Source of the DNA: JALXCH01 sp964495805
Lineage (GTDB): Bacteria; Calditrichota; Calditrichia; RBG-13-44-9
DNA length: 7,762 nt
Assembly (NCBI GenBank): GCA_964495805.1
Contig: CAZBWV010000076.1
Location: forward strand, 1-7,762
Direction: 5' to 3'
Positions 1-5,680 of the stretch are shown in pieces. The notes beneath the pieces were generated by a model. It was not told the origin of the DNA, ran no database searches, and was given only the letters and a program-made list of their open reading frames with translations. The position numbers and the translations under genes are program-made. The first letter of the stretch is position 1, and every line of letters starts with the position of its first letter.

Positions 1-354
1 CCATTAGGTGGACGGGTACTGGCTCTGGCCGATGTGTTCGATGCGCTAACCTCCCGCCGCCAATATCGGGACCGGGAACCGCTGGAAAAGGTGTGGAACA
101 TTATCGAGAGGGAGCGCGATCAGGCCTTCGACGGGGAAATCATGGATGTATTTCTCTCCCTATCCACCGCTCAGATTCTGGAAATTCTGGAATATGATCA
201 GCGGGAACGGCTCACCCCGGAACTTCTCCTGCCTCTTCGGAACATCCCCTTAAGGCAAATGATTGCTCTGCTTGGCAAGGACCCAGCCCACCGATCATCC
301 GAAGAACAACATATTGTGGAAGCTTTCGAGAAGGTGTACTGGCGAAGATATTGA
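1..354 (+). CDS. HD-GYP domain phosphodiesterase, C-terminal part (5' end outside window)
   Basis: The reading frame is open from base 1 and ends at TGA 352-354, giving 117 visible residues. They begin with GGRVLALADVFDALTSRRQYR, followed at residues about 36-50 by a helix and FDGEIMDVFL. This is the last conserved block of HD-GYP domains (R-I-L-x-x-A-D-x-F-D-A-L-T-S-x-R-x-Y-R ... FDP-x-x-V-x-x-F). The Asp of ADVFD is, from family knowledge, one of the metal ligands. The HD pair and the GYP motif lie upstream of the window and cannot be checked. Family members hydrolyse cyclic-di-GMP, or related cyclic dinucleotides, in the cytoplasm, often as the output domain of a two-component regulator. 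After the HD-GYP core there is a tail of about 65 residues (STAQILEILEYDQRERL to YWRRY) that I do not recognise. The domain call is secure; substrate and input domain are unknown. Confidence 0.88.
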   Translation, partial: PLGGRVLALADVFDALTSRRQYRDREPLEKVWNIIERERDQAFDGEIMDVFLSLSTAQILEILEYDQRERLTPELLLPLRNIPLRQMIALLGKDPAHRSSEEQHIVEAFEKVYWRRY

Positions 355-740
355 AGAAATCAAAGGACATTGGGAAATATGGGAAAAAGGGGGGACGAGA
401 AGTTGATCCCAGTTGTCATGTTGGGGATCGGTAGCTAATTTTAAATGCGGTTTTTCTGAAAAAGACGCTTTCGGGTGAAGCGACTAATAATCGGATTCGA
501 GGTTTTAGCAGAAGATAAATATTTGCTCTTCCCTGGTAGTTGTTAATGCCCTGATTGATCGGATCGGTATCCTTCCGAAACAATGATCATTTTCAAAATC
601 ATCTGGCACAGGTGGTTGTGTTGAACCGGCACAACGGACAGGTCTGCTTTGGGGGTTGTCTTCTTATCGGACTGTACGGTGCTTTAACCTTTTTTAACAC
701 GCTGCTGGTACCGACTTTCCTTCTTCTCCCGGACGGTTTT
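355..740. other. Gene-free gap between two convergent genes
   Basis: I see no credible coding sequence in these 386 bases. A + frame opening at a TTG (555) runs on to 953, but it lies mostly antisense to the DUF1992-like gene, has no ribosome binding site and resembles nothing I know. The gap contains an A5G6 run (384-394), a short hairpin followed on the - strand by T residues (466-482), a nested inverted repeat TCGGA(559-563)/TCCGA(574-578), and an imperfect 19-base palindrome centred on 594. None is strong enough to name an RNA gene. Confidence 0.6.
456..482 (-). terminator. Possible weak intrinsic terminator, - strand
   Basis: CGCTT at 466-470 pairs with AAGCG at 478-482, and one extra T-G wobble closes a five-base loop. 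Read on the - strand, the hairpin is followed directly by TCTTTTTC (about 457-464), the arrangement of an intrinsic terminator. It could stop transcripts of the DUF1992-like gene, but it sits about 260 bases past that gene's stop codon and the stem is short. It could be chance. Confidence 0.25.
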
Positions 741-1367
741 TCACGAACTTTGTGCCATGGGGTATCGCTGGCGGAAATCCTGGCGGAGAATTTCCACCAC
801 CCTGGTTCCCATGGTGGTAAAGTTACGAAACATATCCCGCCGTTTCAGGGTAGCGCGGAGAATCTCCTGATTGTACAGCGAAATCAATCGAAGCATTTCG
901 TTGCAATGTTCTTCCAGCCGGTTGGCACGCTGGCGCACGGCACGGTTCAATAAAAAGATTTGAAATCGCAGGCGGGAACTGGGTCTGGTTTGCAGAATTA
1001 GAGGCAGCGTTCGTTGCAGCAGTCGTCGGTGGCGTTCCAGGTGTTCTGTGTATTCATCGGCACTGTATCCGGGTTCCAGGGGCAAAGTATTTAGCAACTC
1101 GGCAAGCCGGGCCTGGTAAACCGGGCGAAAGGAGTCGATCAATGCCCGGGCTTTTTCCCGCTCTGTTTCGATGCGTTTTTTCAGTTCCAGCGGAAGGGGC
1201 AGGAAGTTGTGGTCGCGCAATATTTTGTTTTCCAGGCGAAAACGTGGGTCCTCAAACAGGTATCCATCCATTCGGTAGGGAACCCCTGCCAGTGGTAGGT
1301 CCCGGAATTCCCCTCGCTCCTGAGCTTCCCGAATTTTGTCTTCGGCAATTTTATCGATCAGAAACAT
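741..1367 (-). CDS. DUF1992 / DnaJ-homologue subfamily C member 28-like conserved-domain protein
   Basis: This is a complete gene of 208 residues from ATG (complement of 1365-1367) to TGA (complement of 741-743). Residues 4-70 carry the DUF1992 (DnaJC28 conserved domain) pattern: IAEDKIREAQERGEF, then LPLAGVPY, then a short acidic stretch, ENKILRDHNFLPLPLELKKRIE. The rest (about 70-208) is Arg/Glu-rich, predicted helical and probably partly coiled coil. No J-domain, signal peptide or membrane segment is visible. The biochemical role of this family is not established; the name comes from a shared domain in a eukaryotic DnaJ-like protein, not from chaperone activity. The start is supported by the domain beginning at residue 4. 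Only a weak GGGG stretch (complement of about 1377-1380) could act as ribosome binding site. It is convergent with the HD-GYP gene and divergent from the release-factor-like gene, so it is probably transcribed alone. Confidence 0.85.
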   Translation of the reverse strand: MFLIDKIAEDKIREAQERGEFRDLPLAGVPYRMDGYLFEDPRFRLENKILRDHNFLPLPLELKKRIETEREKARALIDSFRPVYQARLAELLNTLPLEPGYSADEYTEHLERHRRLLQRTLPLILQTRPSSRLRFQIFLLNRAVRQRANRLEEHCNEMLRLISLYNQEILRATLKRRDMFRNFTTMGTRVVEILRQDFRQRYPMAQSS

Positions 1368-1467
1368 GGTTATGACCCCGGAGATTCATTCGATAAAATC
1401 TTCTGCCAAATAGACGAAAAACCTGGCAAAGCGTGAAACTTTTCTCGAACTCCCTCAATCTAATAAA

Positions 1468-1487
1468 TGGACTCCGAAATGAGTCCA
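1468..1487. promoter_or_regulatory. Perfect 7+7 inverted repeat in the divergent intergenic region
   Basis: TGGACTC (1468-1474) and GAGTCCA (1481-1487) are exact reverse complements separated by six bases (CGAAAT). The repeat lies 49 bases before the ATG of the eRF1-like gene and 101 bases from the start of the DUF1992-like gene. It directly follows an AT-rich TAATAA (1461-1466) that could serve as a -10 element for the + strand gene, although no good -35 is visible. This could be an operator for a dimeric regulator or a hairpin in the 5' leader. No T tract follows it, so it does not look like a terminator. Confidence 0.4.
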
Positions 1488-1525
1488 ACAAAGTTTACGC
1501 AGAAATAAGAGAAAATTCAAATAAA

Positions 1526-1532
1526 AAGGAGG
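1526..1532 (+). promoter_or_regulatory. Shine-Dalgarno sequence of the eRF1-like gene
   Basis: A full consensus AAGGAGG ends four bases before the ATG at 1537. The spacing is short but the match is perfect, and it fixes the start codon of the downstream gene. Confidence 0.85.
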
Positions 1533-1536
1533 CACA

Positions 1537-2682
1537 ATGATTACTTTTCAACAGATTGATGATTTGTTGAATTACAAGAGCACAGATTTTCCGGTGTTAA
1601 GTTTTTACGTCAATACGGATTTACGGCACACCACGCTGGATAAGATTCGCATTCTGACCAAGGATCTGGTAAAGTCCCGCCGCGAGGAGGTGGAGAAAAG
1701 CGAGCTGGGACACGAACAAAAGGAAGCACTGAAAAAGGATTTCGATAAAATACTGGACTTTGTGGAAACCATGGCGGTGGAGGGCAACCAACGCGGGCTG
1801 GCTATTTTTAGCAGCCGCGGCGGAGAAATGTGGGAGGTGTTCCGACTGCCCCAGAAAGTGAAAAATGCCCTCATTGTGGACCCCGATCCGTACCTTCGAC
1901 CCCTGGTGGCCATTTTGAACCAGTACCACCGCTTCTGCTTTGCCATTGTGGATCGCAAAAAGGCACAGATTTTCGAATATTACATGGGTGAAATTCTGGA
2001 TATTACCGAGCTGCTCTCGGAAGATGTACCCGGAAAGGTACGGGTTGCGGGCTGGTACGGTCTGGAAGAAAAGCGTGTGATGCGGCACATCGATTACCAT
2101 ACTCACCAGCATTTTAAACGGGTTGCCAACCTGCTCTTCCGGTTGCACAATGCCCGTCAGTTCGATTACTTTATTCTGGGCGGACAGAGCGAATATCTGC
2201 CGGAGTTCGAACGGCATTTGCATTCTTACATCACCGGGCGAATTGTGGAACGGGTGGATACCACACCGGGTGCCTGGGATGTGAACAAGATTAAATCCTT
2301 AGTTCAGGAAACGGAAAATCGTCTGAACCAGCAGCGTTACCAGCAACTGGTGGAGCAGCTTATCACGGATGCTGCGAAAAACAACCGGGCGGTGGTGGGC
2401 CTGGAAGGAGTGTTGAAAAATGCCAACATGGGGAATATTCGTCTGCTGCTCATTGAGGAGGATGTGGTGTTACCCGGTCGGGAGTGTTTCTCCTGCGGTT
2501 ACCTGAGTGTGGATGAGGAGGTGTGTCCGGTGTGCGGTGCCAGAACGGAAGAAATGGATGACCTGTTTGACGAGATTGTGGAAAACACGGTGAACTACAA
2601 CGGCGACTTTTATCAGATTCCCGCTGGCACAGCGTTGAAGGAGCATCAGGGAATCGGAGCGTTTTTACGGTTTAATTTGTAA
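1537..2682 (+). CDS. Bacterial eRF1/Vms1-like release-factor-family protein (baeRF family 10 type) with C-terminal zinc ribbon
   Basis: This is a complete gene of 381 residues, with its start set by a perfect Shine-Dalgarno. The layout matches the bacterial relatives of archaeal/eukaryotic release factor eRF1. An N-terminal alpha/beta domain (about 1-125: VLSFYVNTD, LTKDLVKSRREEVEKSE, GLAIFSS) is followed by an eRF1 domain-2-like fold (about 130-240: FCFAIVDRKKAQIFEYYMGEI, a loop GWYGLEEKR at 172-180, then a long helix MRHIDYHTHQHFKRVANLL and strand FDYFILGG). An L7Ae-like domain 3 (about 255-310, GVLKNANMGNIRLLLIEED) carries a CxxC...CxxC zinc ribbon (Cys317, 320, 330, 333), and the tail GIGAFLRFNL is typical of the group. 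Family members are proposed to act on the ribosome in peptide release, tRNA cleavage or rescue; few bacterial ones have been tested. The loop where catalytic GGQ would sit lacks it. A GGQ at 215-217 follows a core strand and is probably not catalytic. Fold call is good; subfamily and function are inferences. Confidence 0.8.
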   Translation: MITFQQIDDLLNYKSTDFPVLSFYVNTDLRHTTLDKIRILTKDLVKSRREEVEKSELGHEQKEALKKDFDKILDFVETMAVEGNQRGLAIFSSRGGEMWEVFRLPQKVKNALIVDPDPYLRPLVAILNQYHRFCFAIVDRKKAQIFEYYMGEILDITELLSEDVPGKVRVAGWYGLEEKRVMRHIDYHTHQHFKRVANLLFRLHNARQFDYFILGGQSEYLPEFERHLHSYITGRIVERVDTTPGAWDVNKIKSLVQETENRLNQQRYQQLVEQLITDAAKNNRAVVGLEGVLKNANMGNIRLLLIEEDVVLPGRECFSCGYLSVDEEVCPVCGARTEEMDDLFDEIVENTVNYNGDFYQIPAGTALKEHQGIGAFLRFNL

Positions 2683-2706
2683 GCAGAGCGTTGAAACCTG
2701 TCAACA

Positions 2707-2735
2707 GAGAGCGCGGCGATATGCCGCGTTTTTTA
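2707..2735 (+). terminator. Strong intrinsic terminator after the eRF1-like gene
   Basis: CGCGGC (2712-2717) pairs perfectly with GCCGCG (2723-2728) around a five-base GATAT loop. The stem is extended by a G-T wobble and A-T pairs, and is followed immediately by six T residues (2729-2734). It begins about 25 bases after the TAA at 2680-2682. It should end the eRF1-like transcript and implies that uvrA has its own promoter. Confidence 0.88.
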
Positions 2736-2805
2736 TTCCGGTCTGCCGGTTCCTTTGTCAGTCGAAAGCGAGCCGGGAAACGGGGGTTCGATCTCTATGG
2801 GGAAA

Positions 2806-2812
2806 AAGGAGG
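2806..2812 (+). promoter_or_regulatory. Shine-Dalgarno sequence of uvrA
   Basis: A consensus AAGGAGG is followed by only three bases (AGA) before the ATG at 2816, which is unusually close. The next ATG upstream (2797) is out of frame, and the encoded N-terminus from 2816 matches the family start, so 2816 stands. A TTGTCA at 2755-2760 resembles a -35 element but has no matching -10 at the right distance. I see no LexA-type CTGT-N8-ACAG box. Confidence 0.75.
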
Positions 2813-2815
2813 AGA

Positions 2816-5578
2816 ATGGCGCGGGAATTCATTGAAATAGAAGGTGCCCGGGTGCACAATCTGAAGAATATAACGCTTCGGATTCCCCGGGGAGAGCTGG
2901 TGGTGATTTGCGGGCCGAGCGGTTCGGGTAAATCCAGCCTGGCATTCGATACCCTGTATGCAGAGGGGCAGCGACGCTATGTGGAGTCGTTATCTGCGTA
3001 TGCCCGGCAGTTTCTGGAGAAGATGCCCCGCCCGGATGTGCAGGCAATTCGGGGAATTTGCCCGGCTATTGCCATTCAGCAAAAAGTGCCCTCGGGGAAT
3101 CCCCGCTCCACCGTGGGCACCGTTACCGAAATTTACGATTACCTTCGCCTGCTATATGCACGCATCGGGGAGTTGTTTTGCCTTCGCTGTGGGGCACCGG
3201 TCAAAAAGGAATTGCCCGCGGATGTGTGGCGGCGCATTCAGCAATTACCCGAAGGAACCCGATTTTATCTTGCCTTTCACCTGTCCGATGCCGAACGGGA
3301 ACATCCGGAAAAAATCCCCCGGTTCCTGCAACAGCAGGGCTTTTTGCGCGTCTATCAGGACGGGCAGGTGCTGGACCTCCGCCGCCAACCCATCGATTTT
3401 ACCCGATCCGATACGTATGTGATTGTTACCCGGGCGGTGAAGCGGGAGGGAATGGACCGCGCCCGGATGATGGACTTCATCGAAACAGCTTTCCAGGCGG
3501 GTGAACAAAGTCTGACCCTGATTCTGGAAGACAGCACCATCGAAACCTTCCGGCAGGATTTTGTGTGCCGGAAGTGCGGAACCCCCATGGTGGAACCGGA
3601 ACCCCGGCTGTTTTCTTTTAACAATCCCTACGGAGCGTGTCCCGGATGCCAGGGGTTTGGGGATATGATGGACATCGATCTGAACAAAGTGATTCCCGAT
3701 CCGGAAAAGAGCCTGCGGGAGGGAGCCATTGCACCATGGAATACCCCCGCGTACAGCCATTTGCTCACCCGCCTGGCCCATGTGGCGCGGCGATACGGGA
3801 TTCCCATGGATCGGCCCTGGAAGCATCTGGAGGAAAGGCATCGCCAGCTCATCATCGAAGGAACCCCCGAGTTTCCCGGCATACGCGGATTTTTCCGCTG
3901 GCTGGAGACCAAAAAATATAAAGTGCATGTTCGCGTGCTGATCAGCCGATACCGAAGCTATTTCACCTGCACCCAGTGTGGGGGGCGTCGGTTGCGCCCC
4001 GAAGCGCTGGCGGTTAAAATTGCCGGGCGGGATATTTCTCAATTGGTGCGGATGAACATCCGGGAGCTGTACCGGTTCTTCCAGGAGCTTTCGTTAAGCG
4101 AATATCAGCAGCAAATAGCCGGGCAGTTGCTTCAGGAAATTCGCACCCGTCTGAAGTATTTGCTGGATGTCGGTCTGGATTATCTGCATCTGGACCGAAG
4201 GGCGAACAGTTTGAGCGGTGGAGAATTCCAGCGCATCAATCTGGCTTCTGCATTGGGCTCTGCCCTCACCGGCACCCTGTATATTCTGGACGAACCCACG
4301 ATTGGACTTCACCCGCGCGATACCCGTCGGCTCATCAGCATTCTGAAATCCCTGGTGGAAGCAGGAAACACAGTGGTGGTAGTGGAACACGATCGGGAGG
4401 TGGTGGAAAATGCGGAGTATATTGTGGAGATGGGGCCGGCTGCCGGGGAATTTGGGGGTGAGGTTGTGTTCAGCGGAAGTTCCCGGAAGTTTTTGAAGGA
4501 CACCAGGAGCATCACCGCCGCATATTTACGCGGCGAGCGTCAGATTCCCCGCCGATCCCGGCGACGGAAAGGAAACGGTCGCGCGCTAACCATTCTGGGT
4601 GCCCGGGAACACAACCTGAAAAATATAGACGTGACCATTCCCCTGGGGAAAATGGTTTGTCTGACCGGTGTGTCCGGTTCGGGAAAAAGCACTCTGGTGG
4701 AGGAGGTGCTTTACCGGGCTTACCTGCGTCGGACGGGGAAATTTCAGGGAAAGGTGGGAGCGCACACCGGTGTGCGCGGATGGGAGTACCTGCAGGCGGT
4801 GGAACTGGTGGACCAGTCTCCCATCGGTCGAACCCCACGCAGCAATCCGGTGACTTACATGAAGGCGTTTGACGATATTCGCAAAATATTTGCTGGCACC
4901 ACTCTGGCGCGTGCCCATGGCTATACCCCGGGCTATTTTTCGTTTAACGTTCCCGGAGGCCGCTGCGAGGTGTGCCAGGGTGATGGCGAAATTAAAATTG
5001 AAATGCAGTTCCTGGCCGATGTCTACGTAACCTGCGAAGCCTGCCAGGGAAAACGGTTCAAAACGGATATTTTGCGCATCCATTATCGGGGGAAAAGCAT
5101 CCATGATGTACTTCAGATGAGTGTGGACGAAGCACTGGCATTTTTTGCCGATCATCCCGGTGTGGTACGCAAACTGCGCCCGCTGCAGGAGGTGGGATTG
5201 GGATATCTGCGCCTGGGTCAACCGGCCACGACTCTATCCGGCGGCGAAGCTCAGCGACTGAAACTGGCTGCCCATCTGACCCGTAAAACCCATCGGGACG
5301 TGCTATTCCTGTTTGACGAACCCACCACCGGGCTTCATTTTGAGGACATTCGTAAGTTGCTTGATGCCTTCGATAGATTGATAGAAGGCGGTGCTTCCCT
5401 GCTCGTCATCGAACACAATCTGGATGTGATTGCCAGTGCGGACTGGATGATTGACCTGGGCCCGGAAGGAGGCGACCGGGGAGGTGAGATCGTGGCAGAA
5501 GGCACCCCGGAAGAAATTATGAAGCATCCCACCTCCTACACTGGTAAATATCTGAGGGACTATTTGAAAGAAAAGTGA
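2816..5578 (+). CDS. uvrA: UvrA, excinuclease ABC subunit A (ATPase, DNA damage recognition)
   Basis: The gene is complete, 920 residues against about 940 for E. coli UvrA. UvrA dimers scan DNA for bulky lesions and load UvrB in nucleotide excision repair. Both ABC ATPase modules are intact. The first has Walker A GPSGSGKS at 33-40, signature SLSGGEFQR at 465-473, Walker B LYILDEP at 488-494, and H-loop His525. The second has Walker A GVSGSGKS at 618-625, signature TLSGGEAQR at 806-814, Walker B FLFDEP with Asp834-Glu835, and H-loop His867. The UvrB-binding and insertion region spans about 130-246. Zinc modules are visible as Cys251/254/275/278 and Cys717/720/740/743; Cys122/125 with Cys385/388 probably form a third site. 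ELVDQSPIGRTPRSNP at 663-678 is diagnostic. GGEFQRINLASALGSALTG and IAIQQK place it in the clade common in Bacteroidota-like bacteria, where genomes often carry more than one uvrA. A basic linker (about 576-590) joins the two halves. Confidence 0.97.
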   Translation: MAREFIEIEGARVHNLKNITLRIPRGELVVICGPSGSGKSSLAFDTLYAEGQRRYVESLSAYARQFLEKMPRPDVQAIRGICPAIAIQQKVPSGNPRSTVGTVTEIYDYLRLLYARIGELFCLRCGAPVKKELPADVWRRIQQLPEGTRFYLAFHLSDAEREHPEKIPRFLQQQGFLRVYQDGQVLDLRRQPIDFTRSDTYVIVTRAVKREGMDRARMMDFIETAFQAGEQSLTLILEDSTIETFRQDFVCRKCGTPMVEPEPRLFSFNNPYGACPGCQGFGDMMDIDLNKVIPDPEKSLREGAIAPWNTPAYSHLLTRLAHVARRYGIPMDRPWKHLEERHRQLIIEGTPEFPGIRGFFRWLETKKYKVHVRVLISRYRSYFTCTQCGGRRLRPEALAVKIAGRDISQLVRMNIRELYRFFQELSLSEYQQQIAGQLLQEIRTRLKYLLDVGLDYLHLDRRANSLSGGEFQRINLASALGSALTGTLYILDEPTIGLHPRDTRRLISILKSLVEAGNTVVVVEHDREVVENAEYIVEMGPAAGEFGGEVVFSGSSRKFLKDTRSITAAYLRGERQIPRRSRRRKGNGRALTILGAREHNLKNIDVTIPLGKMVCLTGVSGSGKSTLVEEVLYRAYLRRTGKFQGKVGAHTGVRGWEYLQAVELVDQSPIGRTPRSNPVTYMKAFDDIRKIFAGTTLARAHGYTPGYFSFNVPGGRCEVCQGDGEIKIEMQFLADVYVTCEACQGKRFKTDILRIHYRGKSIHDVLQMSVDEALAFFADHPGVVRKLRPLQEVGLGYLRLGQPATTLSGGEAQRLKLAAHLTRKTHRDVLFLFDEPTTGLHFEDIRKLLDAFDRLIEGGASLLVIEHNLDVIASADWMIDLGPEGGDRGGEIVAEGTPEEIMKHPTSYTGKYLRDYLKEK

Positions 5579-5642
5579 AAATTTCATCTTTGCACTGGAG
5601 TCAGTATTTTAAAAACATCTTTTCCGATCCAAATCGAATGCT

Positions 5643-5648
5643 TACAAT
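5643..5648 (+). promoter_or_regulatory. Possible -10 element of the MBL-fold ribonuclease gene
   Basis: TACAAT matches five of six bases of the sigma-70 -10 consensus and sits 32 bases before the ATG at 5681. The 17-base-upstream position (5620-5625, TTTTCC) is a poor -35. The element lies inside the loop of a 6+6 inverted repeat, CGATCC (5625-5630) and GGATCG (5650-5655). No convincing terminator is visible after the uvrA stop, so read-through from uvrA is also possible. Confidence 0.35.
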
Positions 5649-5668
5649 AGGATCGAGCAAAACGAAAC

Positions 5669-5673
5669 AGGAG
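5669..5673 (+). promoter_or_regulatory. Ribosome binding site deciding the ATG 5681 start
   Basis: AGGAG at 5669-5673 lies seven bases before ATG 5681 but only one base before the in-frame GTG at 5675. The spacing therefore selects ATG 5681, giving 470 residues rather than 472. Confidence 0.75.
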
Positions 5674-5680
5674 TGTGGCG

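Noticed and set aside
555..953. A + strand frame of 132 residues with a hydrophobic stretch that looks like a membrane segment
   Set aside because: It starts at a TTG without a ribosome binding site and lies mostly antisense to the well-supported DUF1992-like gene. The hydrophobic stretch comes from non-coding sequence.
2179..2187. The GGQ string at residues 215-217 of the eRF1-like protein as the catalytic release motif
   Set aside because: It follows a buried core strand, at the place where eRF1 proteins have an LAGS-like turn, not at the tip of the domain-2 loop. It is treated as a likely coincidence, pending a structure.
2698..2707. CTGTCAACAG as an SOS (LexA) box for uvrA
   Set aside because: The half-sites are separated by two bases rather than eight, and it sits before the terminator, more than 100 bases from the uvrA start.
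5675..5680. GTG 5675 as the start of the ribonuclease gene
   Set aside because: It is one base from the ribosome binding site. ATG 5681 has proper spacing and begins at the usual N-terminus of the family.
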